From JANQRX01 sp963663975 (lineage in GTDB: Bacteria; Pseudomonadota; Alphaproteobacteria; Rhizobiales; Kaistiaceae): a stretch of 64,000 nt of DNA. Below the pieces are notes generated by a model, which was not told the DNA's origin, did no database searches, and saw nothing but the letters and a program-made list of their open reading frames with translations. Shown here piece by piece: positions 28,214 through 36,681 of this stretch; the stretch's first letter is position 1, and each line of letters begins with the position of its first letter. A program made the translations under genes and the position numbers. Where the stretch lies: NCBI GenBank assembly GCA_963663975.2, contig CAXXRA010000002.1:1-64000 (forward strand), in the 5' to 3' direction.

Positions 28214-29602
28214 GGGCAGGCGTCGCTGGTTGATGATGCTATGCTGCCTTCATGATGGTTTCAATGGCACTGTCGGCGTGAGCCTTTCTCAAGTGCTCCT
28301 GGAGAGCGTTTCGGAGTATGGGCAGCTGACGATAGGCCTTGAGGCGACGGAAGGTCTTCTGGGCCTCCAGCAAGCCGGCGGCGGTCCATCTGAGCGCCAT
28401 CTCGGCGTTCCTCCAGCGTTTGACGTTGCGGGTGACCTGACGCACCGTGCCGAGCGCGTTCTCGATGATGTTGGTGCAGGCAAGCGAGCGCCGGAGTTCG
28501 TGCGGCAGGCCGAGGCGGATGATGGTGAGGATCTCGTCCAGCCCCTCCAGGATGCTGCCCGAGACGCCCGGTTCCTCATGCTCCAGACGCCGGGCCAGGT
28601 TGCGCAAGAGCCGCTCGGCCTTGTTTGCGTCGTCCTGGTCCCAGGCCTGACGGAGCGCCTTCTTGACGCTCGCGTGCAAATGTTGGGGCAGGCGCTCGAT
28701 GATGTTACGGCCCTTGTGGACCTGGCAGCGCTGGATGGCGGCGGCCACACCGAAGGTGTTTCGGATCGCTTTGCTGAGCGCCTTCGCGCCATCGACGATG
28801 AACAGCCGGGGCAGTGTCGGATCGAGCCCCCTGGCGAGGAGATTGTCGATCAAGGCCTGGACGACGACAGTGTTCTCCGTCGCCCCCTCGACCACGGCCA
28901 GGACATGCTTGTCGCCGTTGCCATCGACGCCGATCGCCGCCATCAGGACATGATCGCCGACATGCAGACCGTCGATCTGGATGACTAGCAGGTCGAGTTC
29001 CGAGAAATCCGAGGCGAGCCAGGCCTTCATCTTCTTGCGTGACAGCGCCACAAAGCGCCGGGAAACGGCCGACTTCGAGGTGCCGTCGCCACGCGCTTTC
29101 GCCAGGTCGCCCTCGGGCAGACGGACCGCGCGGTGGTACTTGCGGGTCGACACGTTCAGGACCATCAGGTTGAGCGCCCACTCGAGCAACAGGTTGCCAT
29201 CGCGTAGCGCCTGCCAACTCTCCAAGCTCACCTCTTTGCCCGCCCGGTCACGAACCCGTGGCCGGGCCACCTTCACTTTGCCGCCGTGGTAGCCGATCTC
29301 GCTATGTGTCCTGCCCCAGCGATAACCTCGACGGTCCCCATGGCGGCGATGTCGGGCCCCGCACACGGTCGTGGCGTCCTCCTCCATCATCTCGGCCAAG
29401 GCCTCGACCCCGGCCAGAAGACAAAACCGATCCACGCTGAGATGGACTGCGTCCATCGCGTCCGCCAGCGGCGGCATAGGAATCGAGGGGGCAAGGGCTT
29501 TCGGGCGGCTGGAACTACGGATATTATTTCCCATGGTGTCGTTCTCCCTTTTGGGTTTGCAGCACCCGGAGCCTAACGGCTCCAGGAGAGCGACACCTAC
29601 CT
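28214..29602 (-). mobile_element. IS256-family insertion sequence
   Basis: Contains one minus-strand mutator-type transposase. The ends share a G-x-AGG-x-GTCGCT block (gggcaggcgtcgct at 28214 and, on the other strand, aggtaggtgtcgct at 29602). The borders are approximate and no 8-9 bp target duplication was found. Confidence 0.75.
28239..29534 (-). CDS. IS256-family (mutator type) transposase
   Basis: 431-aa transposase. VIQIDGLHVGDHVLMAAIGV holds the first catalytic Asp, LFIVDGAKALSKAIRNTFG the second, and the C-terminal region TNIIENALGTVRQVTRNVKR carries the Glu. CQVHKGRNIIERLP is the conserved C/H signature of the family. The frame is intact. Confidence 0.92.
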   Translation of the reverse strand: MGNNIRSSSRPKALAPSIPMPPLADAMDAVHLSVDRFCLLAGVEALAEMMEEDATTVCGARHRRHGDRRGYRWGRTHSEIGYHGGKVKVARPRVRDRAGKEVSLESWQALRDGNLLLEWALNLMVLNVSTRKYHRAVRLPEGDLAKARGDGTSKSAVSRRFVALSRKKMKAWLASDFSELDLLVIQIDGLHVGDHVLMAAIGVDGNGDKHVLAVVEGATENTVVVQALIDNLLARGLDPTLPRLFIVDGAKALSKAIRNTFGVAAAIQRCQVHKGRNIIERLPQHLHASVKKALRQAWDQDDANKAERLLRNLARRLEHEEPGVSGSILEGLDEILTIIRLGLPHELRRSLACTNIIENALGTVRQVTRNVKRWRNAEMALRWTAAGLLEAQKTFRRLKAYRQLPILRNALQEHLRKAHADSAIETIMKAA

Positions 29603-29639
29603 CAACTTTTCAACATCGACCGGGACATCCCCCGGCCTC

Positions 29640-30053
29640 GTGACCGGCTCCGCGGACAACCATCCGCCGTTCCAATTCGCCGAAACCGAAATCCGCAACC
29701 ACGTAGATCCGTTGGCCATCTCCAATCGAGCCCGCGTCCTGCGCTCCAGGGAACTGCGCCGCCTGTTCATCGCCGCCGTCGCCTGGATCGTCAACGCGGT
29801 CGCCCGCTGGAACACGCGCCACGCACAGCGCCGGCGCATCAGCGAAACGCGCCGGCTCCTCAGCGACCTGCCGGATCATCTATTGCGCGATATCGGCCTC
29901 CGGCGCGACCAGATAGACGCCATGGTTTCCGGAAGCCTCAAGCGGGGAACATCGAAGTTGGAAACGGCCACGGCAGCGGTCAGTATTATGGGCGACCGAG
30001 CGTCGCCTAGGAAGCGCGCGGATACGGATGCGGAGAGGCCGCTTGCCGCATGA
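29640..30053 (+). CDS. DUF1127-domain protein
   Basis: 137 aa. The DUF1127 (YjiS-like) segment is RRISETRRLLSDLPDHLLRD followed by IGLRRDQI; it is Arg-rich and typical of alphaproteobacteria, where short versions bind RNA or influence phosphate and carbon responses. The N-terminal 80 residues and a basic tail are not recognised. The start is a GTG 37 bp from the IS256 end, so the original 5' end may have been altered by the insertion. Confidence 0.65.
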   Translation: MTGSADNHPPFQFAETEIRNHVDPLAISNRARVLRSRELRRLFIAAVAWIVNAVARWNTRHAQRRRISETRRLLSDLPDHLLRDIGLRRDQIDAMVSGSLKRGTSKLETATAAVSIMGDRASPRKRADTDAERPLAA

Positions 30054-30116
30054 CCTGTTCCTTCGCGACTGTTGTTTAAAGCGTAGCCAACGACATTGCC
30101 AAACCGGGATATCAGA

Positions 30117-30160
30117 CAATAACTGTTGTGGGTACAATTTCAGTGATCTGTAACTGTTAT
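30117..30160 (+). promoter_or_regulatory. Possible MocR/GntR-type operator upstream of the phzF remnant
   Basis: A direct repeat of TAACTGTT (beginning 30119 and 30151) flanks gggtacaatttcagtgatct. GGTAC with aligned direct half-sites is the general layout of MocR-type regulator sites near PhzF and EamA genes. Identification is by resemblance only; no regulator gene is adjacent. Confidence 0.3.
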
Positions 30161-30241
30161 TTTTAGCCTCAGCTAATTAGAACTATGCCGTCAATAGGAA
30201 TTCGTGGGAGTTACGGCGGTGCCAACCGCCGGCGAGTCAGC

Positions 30242-30775
30242 ATGACGAGCTATCAGTTCTATACGGTGGATGTCTTCACAGACCAGGTTTTCGGCGGCAA
30301 TCAGCTCGCAGTCTTTCCGAAGGCCGAGGGCCTGACGGATCAGCAAATGCAGACGATCGCGCGGGAGCTGAATCTCTCTGAAACGACCTTTGTGTTCCCG
30401 CCGGAAGACCCGAACAACACTCGCAAGGTAAGGATCTTCACGCCGGGAGCCGAATTGCCGTTTGCCGGACATCCAACCCTTGGGACGGCTCATGTGCTGC
30501 TTGCCGCCGGTGAACTCGCCTCAAATGGCGCGGTGACCGAGATCGTCTTTGAGGAAGGGGTCGGCCCGATTCCGGTGTCGATATCGAAGCGGGATTCGAC
30601 CCGAACCTTTGCCCAGTTATCGGCAGCTCAGATGCCGGTCTTTGGGCCGCCGCCGCGCGCGCGGAAAGACCTGGCCGCCATTCTTTCGATTTCACCTGAA
30701 GACATTCGGGCCCACGAACCGGTTGAAGCCGTCTCTTGTGGCGTGCCTTACCTCTTTCTGCCATTGCGCCCCGCA
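30242..30775 (+). pseudogene. PhzF-family isomerase gene, 3' half missing
   Basis: The N-terminal half of a phenazine-biosynthesis-like (PhzF) protein is clear: YTVDVFTDQVFGGNQLAVFP, LNLSETTFVFPP, VRIFTPGAELPFAGHPTLGT and VEAVSCGVPYLFLPLR. The family is normally near 290 residues with a second matching lobe; here homology stops at about residue 178. The frame runs on as unrelated sequence to a TAA at 30886. The following DNA is the 5' part of a chaC-like gene on the other strand, so a deletion or inversion joined two genes at roughly 30771-30792. Confidence 0.82.
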
Positions 30776-30784
30776 ACGCAATCT

Positions 30785-30950
30785 TCAGTAGCCCGAGAAC
30801 CAGACCGGGTTGTGCCTCGTTCCCCCAGGCATAAAGGGAGTAGACGCAAAATGTCCGGTGATAGCCTCGAAGCAAAGCCGGCCTAACCTCCAAGTGGTCA
30901 AACATCAGTGAACCGGAAGCAAAAATCCACGTTGAACTTGGCTTGCTCAT
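30785..30950 (-). pseudogene. ChaC-type gamma-glutamylcyclotransferase, 5' fragment
   Basis: Reading inward from ATG 30950: STWIFASGSLMFDHLEVRPA, then LLRGYHRTFCVYSLYAWG and AQPGLVLGL. FASGSLM corresponds to the YGSLM motif and GYHRTFC to the next conserved block of ChaC glutathione-specific cyclotransferases. Homology ends where the phzF fragment begins; the catalytic Glu would have been further on, so the product cannot be active. Confidence 0.75.
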
Positions 30951-31005
30951 CGATCACGCAAAAATCATGACTGCTCCGCCTCCTACGCTGCAGCGGTGCG
31001 GGCGG

Positions 31006-32154
31006 TCAGAGTGACAGGCGTTTCAGACGTGTCAATATATGGTCGATTTCGCTTTCGGTTGTGCTGCGGCCGAGGCTGAACCGGATTGCGCCCATGCCGA
31101 CCTCTGGGGGCACGCCCATCGCTTTGAGAACGGGCGACAATTCTATCCTGTCAGCGTGGCAGGCCGCGCCCGTCGACGCCGCGACCACGTCGAGTCCGGC
31201 TAGGATATCCGCGCCGACGCGTCCGACAAAGGATACGTCCGCGCCGACGCGTCCGACAAAGGATACGTTGAGCGTATTCGGCAGACGATGCATCGCGTGA
31301 CCGTTGAGGACGACCCGGTCGCCGAACATGTCCCTCAAACGCTGCCAGAATGAGTCACGCAGGGCCCGCATCTCGGCAAGGCCGGTCCACGCCTCGCTGA
31401 TGGCGCAGGCCTTGCCCAGCGCCGTGGTCAGCAACGCACTCTCAGTTCCGGCGCGCTGCCCTCTCTCGTGGCCCGCGCCATGGATAAAGGGTTCGATGTC
31501 GACGCCACGACGGACGTAGAGCGCACCGATTCCTTTGGGCGCGTAGAGCTTGTGGCCGGCGATCGTGAGCAGATCGACGCCCAGATCGTCGACCTTTGTG
31601 GCAATCTTGCCGACGGATTGCGCCGCGTCGGTATGGAGTAGGACACCGCGTTCCTTCGCGATCCGCGCGACCTCGGCGATGGGCTGGATCGAACCCACCT
31701 CGTTGTTGGCATGCATGATGCTGATGAGGATGGTCTCGCTGGAGATGAACCGGGCCACGTCGTCGGGGTCGATCAATCCGCTACCATCAACTGGCAAGAT
31801 GGTGATCTTGGCGCCGAGGCGCTCCAGGAACGCGCACGGCTCGATGATCGCCGGGTGTTCAACCGCGGTTGTGATGATGTGCCCGCCTCGGCCGCCGCGG
31901 GCGAAAAATGCGCCCTTGAGCGCGTGGTTGTTGGCCTCGCTGCCACCACTGGTAAACACGATCTGATCCGGTTCGCAGCCGAGCAGCGAAGCCACCTGGG
32001 CGCGTGCCGACTCGACCGCCGCCCGCGCTGGCATTCCGGCCCAATGCAGGCTGGACGGATTACCGAAGTCTTCGGTGAGATGGGGCCGCATCGCCTCGGC
32101 GACCTCGGGCGCGATCGGCGTGCTGGCGTTGTAGTCGAGGTAGATGCGGTTCAT
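31006..32154 (-). CDS. Cysteine desulfurase (NifS/IscS type) with a 10-residue tandem duplication
   Basis: PLP enzyme that takes sulfur from cysteine for Fe-S clusters or thio-modification. IYLDYNASTPIAPEV is the N-terminus; the PLP Lys is in TIAGHKLYAPKGIGALY; HERGQRAGTESALL and the catalytic Cys loop STGAACHAD are all present. SFVGRVGADV is repeated directly near the C-terminal domain by a 30-bp duplication that keeps the frame. MNRIYLDY (ATG 32154) is preferred; an ATG 15 bp upstream is possible. No isc or suf genes are adjacent. Confidence 0.88.
   Translation of the reverse strand: MNRIYLDYNASTPIAPEVAEAMRPHLTEDFGNPSSLHWAGMPARAAVESARAQVASLLGCEPDQIVFTSGGSEANNHALKGAFFARGGRGGHIITTAVEHPAIIEPCAFLERLGAKITILPVDGSGLIDPDDVARFISSETILISIMHANNEVGSIQPIAEVARIAKERGVLLHTDAAQSVGKIATKVDDLGVDLLTIAGHKLYAPKGIGALYVRRGVDIEPFIHGAGHERGQRAGTESALLTTALGKACAISEAWTGLAEMRALRDSFWQRLRDMFGDRVVLNGHAMHRLPNTLNVSFVGRVGADVSFVGRVGADILAGLDVVAASTGAACHADRIELSPVLKAMGVPPEVGMGAIRFSLGRSTTESEIDHILTRLKRLSL
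31209..31268. repeat. 30-bp perfect tandem duplication inside the cysteine desulfurase gene
   Basis: Two identical 30-bp units (31209-31238 and 31239-31268), each encoding a copy of the VSFVGRVGAD segment. The unit is in frame, so the protein gains ten residues in the small domain. Confidence 0.92.
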
Positions 32155-32248
32155 GGACATGTCTTCCAATCCCTGTAGAAGTCCGTCGTCGAATGTCGGC
32201 GAAGTGCCGATTGCAGAAGTCCAGTCAATTGTGAAGGGATCGAGACGC

Positions 32249-32398
32249 TCAAAAATACCCTTTGTAAGTTAGAAAAGCTCCGACAAGCACCCACACCGCG
32301 CCGGAAATCCGGATCAAGGCCGGGTATTCCATCATCGCGCCGCCTATCGATCTCACCGCCGAAGGCAACGCCATTCGGACGGCTCCGCCGACGATCAT
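32249..32398 (-). CDS. Small hydrophobic protein (about 49 aa), unknown
   Basis: A minus-strand frame reads MIVGGAVRMALPSAVRSIGG, then AMMEYPALIRISGAVWVLVG and AFLTYKGYF before TGA. It looks like a real small membrane protein or the C-terminal part of one. The preceding codons (NQTFGWA) also look protein-like but run into a TAA with no start codon, so a lost start or frameshift upstream is possible. No clear Shine-Dalgarno is seen. Confidence 0.4.
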   Translation of the reverse strand: MIVGGAVRMALPSAVRSIGGAMMEYPALIRISGAVWVLVGAFLTYKGYF

Positions 32399-32476
32399 CG
32401 CCCAGCCGAATGTCTGGTTCCGGTGGTGAACCGGTCGTGGTTATGTCGGGCAATGTCGTGCATGGAGGCCCAACGC

Positions 32477-32959
32477 TTAAATCCAGCGACGAACCTCGGC
32501 CATGTAGGCCCTGTATTCGTCACCGAACTTACGCTCCAAATATGCTTCTTCACGCAGGATCACGGCGTAGTGGGTAATGAGAACTGCCACGACACCAAGC
32601 CCAAAGATCCAAACGCTGTCGACGACGATGCCGAAACCGAAATACAGCATGGAGAGCGAAACGTAGGCGGGATTGCGTGAATACCGCAAAGGCCCGGACC
32701 TGATGAGGGCCGATGACGGCGAATTGGGGCTGAAGCTGGTCTTGGCTCGAAAGAACTCGCGTAGCACCGCCGCCAAAAGGACGCCGCTGAGGGCAATGAC
32801 AATGCCCCCGACCCAATATTGGGCCGGAACGGGCAACACCGGATTAGGCCATAGCCAATCGAGCCCCAGCCCGATCAGCAGGGCACACCCGTAGATCAGC
32901 GGTGGTGGAATGACACCTTGGGTGCGTTTTCCTTCAAGTGACGTCGTGTGCTCAGACAT
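32477..32959 (-). CDS. Isoprenylcysteine/phospholipid methyltransferase-family membrane protein
   Basis: 160-aa integral membrane protein with four or five hydrophobic segments. RYSRNPAYVSLSMLYFGFGI is the methyltransferase signature (RNPxY), and REEAYLERKFGDEYRAYMAEVRRWI is the C-terminal SAM-binding element (EExxLxxxFGxxYxxY) of ICMT/PEMT-family proteins. The substrate is unknown. It is divergent from a TetR gene 40 bp away, with a dyad between them, so it is very likely that regulator's target. Confidence 0.83.
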   Translation of the reverse strand: MSEHTTSLEGKRTQGVIPPPLIYGCALLIGLGLDWLWPNPVLPVPAQYWVGGIVIALSGVLLAAVLREFFRAKTSFSPNSPSSALIRSGPLRYSRNPAYVSLSMLYFGFGIVVDSVWIFGLGVVAVLITHYAVILREEAYLERKFGDEYRAYMAEVRRWI

Positions 32960-32980
32960 CGGAATGATCGCCTTCTTGAG

Positions 32981-33016
32981 ATGTTAGAGTTGCTCACATA
33001 TGTTAGAGATGCTAAC
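32981..33016. promoter_or_regulatory. Probable TetR operator between the divergent genes
   Basis: Two related boxes: tgttagagttgctcaca (32982) and tgttagagatgctaac (33001). The second contains the dyad GTTAG-N5-CTAAC. The boxes lie between the ICMT-like gene and the TetR gene and overlap the annotated TetR start, as expected for an autorepressed divergent promoter. Confidence 0.55.
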
Positions 33017-33671
33017 TTGTCAACACTGCCTACATGGCAGCCGCAAAAAGAGGATCACCGCCATAGCCCGCAAATCGCCTGTCCTGAGAAAAACCGCGTA
33101 TCACCACGGCGACCTTCGGGCGCAGTTGGTGAATGCCGTGCGCATGCTGGTTGAGGAGAAGGGACCGGACCGGTTTTCGGTGTCGGAGGCCTGCCGTGCC
33201 GCGGGCGTCAGTACCGCTGCGCCATATCGGCACTTCCGGGACAAGCAGGAGATGTTGCTGGCGGTTGCGATCGAGGGCATGCAGCGTCTGGCGGGCCGGA
33301 TGCGAGCTTCAGCCAAGCGACATCCAACCGGTTCGACCGCCCGTATCGCTGCAACGGGGCACGCCTACGTCCGGTTTGCCACCAAGGAGCCCGGCGTTTT
33401 TCGTCTCGTGTTCGGCCTGACCGTGGACCACAGGAAGAGCGATGAGATGATCGCCGAGGGCAATCGCACCTTCGGTGTTCTTCTCGAAGAGGTCGCAGCC
33501 TATTTCAACAAGCCCGAAATAGACGCCGACGTCCTGCGGCGCGGATTCGCCCTGTGGACGTTCGTTCATGGATTCTCGTTTCTGAAGATCGACGAGAAGG
33601 TCGATGTCGTGAAGATGAACATCGACATCGACGAGATGATCCGCGAGACGACCGAACGGCTATTGGCGTGA
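33000..33671 (+). CDS. TetR/AcrR-family transcriptional regulator
   Basis: About 223 aa. The helix-turn-helix lies at HHGDLRAQLVNAVRMLVEEK, then FSVSEACRAAGVSTAAPYRH and FRDKQEMLLAVA. The C-terminal half is an all-helical ligand-binding domain (FATKEPGVFRLVFGLTV) of the type seen in WHG-domain repressors. The ATG at 33000 sits inside the operator-like repeat; a start at 33009 is also possible. It likely represses itself and the divergent membrane methyltransferase. Confidence 0.85.
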   Translation: MLEMLTCQHCLHGSRKKRITAIARKSPVLRKTAYHHGDLRAQLVNAVRMLVEEKGPDRFSVSEACRAAGVSTAAPYRHFRDKQEMLLAVAIEGMQRLAGRMRASAKRHPTGSTARIAATGHAYVRFATKEPGVFRLVFGLTVDHRKSDEMIAEGNRTFGVLLEEVAAYFNKPEIDADVLRRGFALWTFVHGFSFLKIDEKVDVVKMNIDIDEMIRETTERLLA

Positions 33672-33675
33672 CGAT

Positions 33676-33849
33676 AGAGCCCTTTCGACCAACTCGGAGC
33701 CATTCTGACGGAGCGATTTTGTGACAGGATCAAGTGAAGGCTCGAAGAGCGTATCTGGATACGGTCGAGGGGCTTTGCGTAGGAATTGGCGCAAAATCGC
33801 CCGTCCCTTCGGGTTTCACGATTGACTCCGAGTTGGCTGAAAGGGCTCT
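33676..33849. repeat. 174-bp palindromic element (MITE-like), full copy
   Basis: The outer arms agagccctttcgaccaactc (33676) and its imperfect reverse complement ending 33849 are about 25 bp long. Inside are further paired arms (gcgattttg near 33713 and caaaatcgc near 33792). It has no coding capacity and directly follows the TetR stop. Partial copies occur at 44706 and 63771, and an 11-bp match follows IS481 copy 1 at 17853. Confidence 0.7.
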
Positions 33850-33986
33850 TAGGGCAAAGTTGCCCTCTCCGCTTGAACAGCGCCTGTCCCTGCCAATTAT
33901 TCCATCCGGCGCGGAAGACGTATCGATTCGGACTGCTCGCGGATAGCATCAGCGGATGTCTGCGATCCTCTCCCTGCTGCTCTCCC

Positions 33987-35174
33987 TCAGCGGAAGTGCT
34001 TGGACAGCTTCAGGCCCTGACCTTGGTAGTTCGATCCGAGCGATTGGCCGTACAGCTTGTCAGGCTTCTCCGCAACGGTTTCGTACACTAGGCGACCAAT
34101 AATCTGGCCATCAACCAGGTGGACCGGAACCTCATGGCTTCGGACTTCCAGGACAGCGCGACTGCCGGGGTGCCCATGTTCGGTGTAGCCGAAGCCGGGA
34201 TCGAAGAACCCGGCATAGTGAACCCGGAACTCGCCCATCATGTGGTCGATGGGAACCATCTCGGCTGCAAGATCCGGGGGGATGTGAACCTTTTCCTTCG
34301 AAGCCAGAACATAAAATTGGTTCGGGTCAAGGATCAGCTCCCCCCCTGAGCGGCGCTTCATCGGTTCCCAGTAGTCCTCGGTGTTGTATGCAGCGACCGC
34401 ATCAACATCGATAACGTCGGTGTGCCGCTGCCCCCGATAGCCGACAATGCCATCGGGCACCTCCGGTGAAAGGTCGACGCTAAGCCTTAGTCCGTTCCGT
34501 ATGTTCGCATCGCCGTCGACGAGCGCTCGTGTTTTGTGCCGCTCACGAAGTTCCTTGTCCGATAGCCGAAATTCCGTGTACTCGTGCTGGCTCGGATTGC
34601 GCCGCCGGAACCGGATCTGATTGAGGCGGCTTCCCGTCCGGACCCGGATCGGGAACGTGCGCGGCGAAATCTCGGCATAGAGAGGCCCCTCGTACCCAGC
34701 TTCAACGTAATCGAAAATCTCGCTATTGTCGGCGATCAGCCGAGTGAAGATATCCAACCGTCCGGTGGAACTCTTCGGGTTGGCCGAAACGGTGATGCTC
34801 GGCAATAGTTTGAGATGCTCCTGCAACTCCACGATGTAAACACTGCCCTTCTCAAGCACCGTCCTATCCTCGAGATCGATTTCGTCTGACGACAAATGGG
34901 CGAGTTGCTCCTGAACGGTTTTGTGTCGGCCGGGTAAAAAGCTCGCGCGAACGCGGTACGCTTTGTTCCCAAGACGCAAGTCCAAGCTCGCAGGCTGAAG
35001 CTGGTTTGGCTCAATCTCAGCTTTGGCTAGAACGATCTTACGCCGTGTCAGCGCGACAATTCTCTGCCGCGGCAGGAGGCCGACTTGGTTTCCTATGTCG
35101 CCCGTCGGCTGGCCTTCGGTCGGAGTGGTCGCGTCGGGGAGCCCCACGCTCGACGCAAAGAGGCTATTTGCCAT
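33987..35174 (-). CDS. dcd: 2'-deoxycytidine 5'-triphosphate deaminase, long form
   Basis: 395 aa, about twice the usual Dcd length: this is the duplicated dUTPase-fold form found in alphaproteobacteria. It converts dCTP to dUTP (plus ammonia) for thymidylate synthesis. First-lobe features are QLQPASLDLRLGNKAYRVRA and ANPKSSTGRLDIFTRLIADN; second-lobe features are QFYVLASKEKVHIPPDLAAE and FDPGFGYTEHGHPGSRAVLE. It is divergent from metZ across a 300-bp region that contains the SAM-II riboswitch. Confidence 0.9.
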   Translation of the reverse strand: MANSLFASSVGLPDATTPTEGQPTGDIGNQVGLLPRQRIVALTRRKIVLAKAEIEPNQLQPASLDLRLGNKAYRVRASFLPGRHKTVQEQLAHLSSDEIDLEDRTVLEKGSVYIVELQEHLKLLPSITVSANPKSSTGRLDIFTRLIADNSEIFDYVEAGYEGPLYAEISPRTFPIRVRTGSRLNQIRFRRRNPSQHEYTEFRLSDKELRERHKTRALVDGDANIRNGLRLSVDLSPEVPDGIVGYRGQRHTDVIDVDAVAAYNTEDYWEPMKRRSGGELILDPNQFYVLASKEKVHIPPDLAAEMVPIDHMMGEFRVHYAGFFDPGFGYTEHGHPGSRAVLEVRSHEVPVHLVDGQIIGRLVYETVAEKPDKLYGQSLGSNYQGQGLKLSKHFR

Positions 35175-35362
35175 GAGATAAGGAGTCCGACTAGCGAATC
35201 ATGAAACAGTTCGAGTCGCTTGGTAAGCCACATCCGCTCATGAGCACGACCTTTTTCGCCCGTTGATCCCCATGTTTCACAGGGCAGTGCTCAGCCGCGA
35301 CCGGACCTTCCGCCGCGCGTTCGTTGACAGGGTTCGACTGATTGAGCTACCAATCGTCCTGT

Positions 35363-35419
35363 CCCGTGGTCATTTGAGCCGACCGGCTTGCAGCCACGTT
35401 AAACAAGTCGCTAAAAGGT
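35363..35419 (+). promoter_or_regulatory. SAM-II riboswitch
   Basis: The sequence shows the SAM-II pattern: the P1 stem cgtgg/ccacg (35365-35369 and 35393-35397), the loop motif tcatttgagccgaccggctt, and the conserved ttaaacaagtcgctaaa that forms the pseudoknot. SAM-II RNAs bind S-adenosylmethionine and lie in front of methionine-synthesis genes in alphaproteobacteria. It is followed by a strong terminator and then metZ, so SAM binding probably lowers metZ expression by attenuation, or by translational control if the terminator is constitutive. Confidence 0.85.
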
Positions 35420-35429
35420 CGGGGAACGC

Positions 35430-35459
35430 AACCCGGCCCGTCACGCGGCCGGGTTTTTT
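35430..35459 (+). terminator. Terminator between the SAM-II riboswitch and metZ
   Basis: aacccggcc, loop cgtcacgc, ggccgggtt, then a run of T. It lies 11 bp after the riboswitch and 18 bp before metZ, with the metZ ribosome site (GGAAGGAG) just after it. This is the arrangement of a transcriptional attenuator. Confidence 0.85.
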
Positions 35460-35477
35460 GTTGGAAGGAGACACCAG

Positions 35478-36680
35478 ATGGCGCGCGCCAAGACAAGCCG
35501 CAGGAGAAAGCTGAGGTCCGCCACCCAACTCGTCCATGGCGGCATCCTGCGATCGCAATTCGGCGAAAATTCCGAATCACTGTTTTTGACCCAAAGCTAC
35601 GTCTATGACAGCGCCGAACAGGCGGCGGCGCGGTTCAAGGGCACGGAACCTGGCTACATCTATTCGCGCTTCGCCAATCCCACCGTGGCCATGTTCGAGG
35701 AGCGGATGCGGCTGATGGAAGGGGCCGGTGCGGCCCGCGCCACCGCCAGCGGCATGTCGGCGGTCACCGCCGCTTTCCTGTGTCACTTGAACGCCGGCGA
35801 TCACGTGGTCTCGGCCAAGGCGCTGTTCGGGTCATGCCGCTACGTGGTGGAGGATCTGATTCCCCGCTTCGGCATCAAATCGACCCTGGTCGACGGCACC
35901 GATCTCGGCCAATGGAAAAAGGCGGTGCGGAAGAACACCAAAGCCTTCTTCCTGGAAAGTCCGACCAATCCGACGCTGGAAGTCCTCGACATACAGGCCA
36001 TCGCCGAGATCGCCCACAAGGCCGGGGCGCGGCTCATCGTCGACAACGTGTTCGCCACCCCGATCCTGCAGCGTCCATTCGAACTGGGCGCCGATATCGT
36101 CGTTTACTCGGCGACCAAGCATATCGACGGCCAGGGACGCTGCCTTGGCGGCGTGATCCTCGCCGACGAGGGCTTCGTCACGGACCATTTGCACAATTTC
36201 CTCCGCCAGACCGGCCCCACGCTCAGCCCGTTCAACGCCTGGGTCTTGCTCAAGGGGCTGGAAACGCTTGAGATTCGGGTGCAGCGGCAGTCGGAAACAG
36301 CCGCCTATCTGGCCGAGCGGATCGCCGCCCACAAGAAGGTCAGGCGGGTGATCTTCCCGGGGCGCAGCGACCATCCGCAATACGAGCTTGCCCGACGCCA
36401 GATGGCCGGACCCTCCACCCTGGTCTCCTTCGAGGTCAAGGGCGGCCGCAAGGCGGCCTTCAAGGCGCTCAACGCGATGAAGGTCATCCGCATCTCCAAC
36501 AATCTCGGCGATGCCAAGAGCCTGATCACCCACCCCTCGACCACCACCCATCAGCGGCTCGGCGAAAAGGCGCGGCTGGAATTCGGCATCACCCAGTCGC
36601 TGTTGCGGCTCTCGGTCGGGTTGGAGGATCCGGAGGACCTCGCCCAGGACCTCGAAGGCGCGCTCGACGGCCTCGGGTAA
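35478..36680 (+). CDS. metZ: O-succinylhomoserine sulfhydrylase
   Basis: 400-aa PLP enzyme of the Cys/Met metabolism family; makes homocysteine directly from O-succinylhomoserine and sulfide. TQLVHGGILRSQFGE opens the protein, YSRFANPTVAMFEERM is the substrate-loop motif, LIVDNVFATPILQRP precedes the PLP Lys in VYSATKHIDGQGRCLGG, and SLITHPSTTTHQR closes the active site. GGAAGGAG lies 9 bases before the ATG. Control by the upstream SAM-II riboswitch fits its role in methionine synthesis. Confidence 0.93.
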   Translation: MARAKTSRRRKLRSATQLVHGGILRSQFGENSESLFLTQSYVYDSAEQAAARFKGTEPGYIYSRFANPTVAMFEERMRLMEGAGAARATASGMSAVTAAFLCHLNAGDHVVSAKALFGSCRYVVEDLIPRFGIKSTLVDGTDLGQWKKAVRKNTKAFFLESPTNPTLEVLDIQAIAEIAHKAGARLIVDNVFATPILQRPFELGADIVVYSATKHIDGQGRCLGGVILADEGFVTDHLHNFLRQTGPTLSPFNAWVLLKGLETLEIRVQRQSETAAYLAERIAAHKKVRRVIFPGRSDHPQYELARRQMAGPSTLVSFEVKGGRKAAFKALNAMKVIRISNNLGDAKSLITHPSTTTHQRLGEKARLEFGITQSLLRLSVGLEDPEDLAQDLEGALDGLG

Positions 36681-36681
36681 C

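Noticed and set aside
35315..35360. tRNA-like piece (TGGTAGCTCAAT then GTCGAACC on minus) near the SAM-II riboswitch
   Set aside because: The arms do not assemble into a cloverleaf, and acceptor and anticodon stems are absent.
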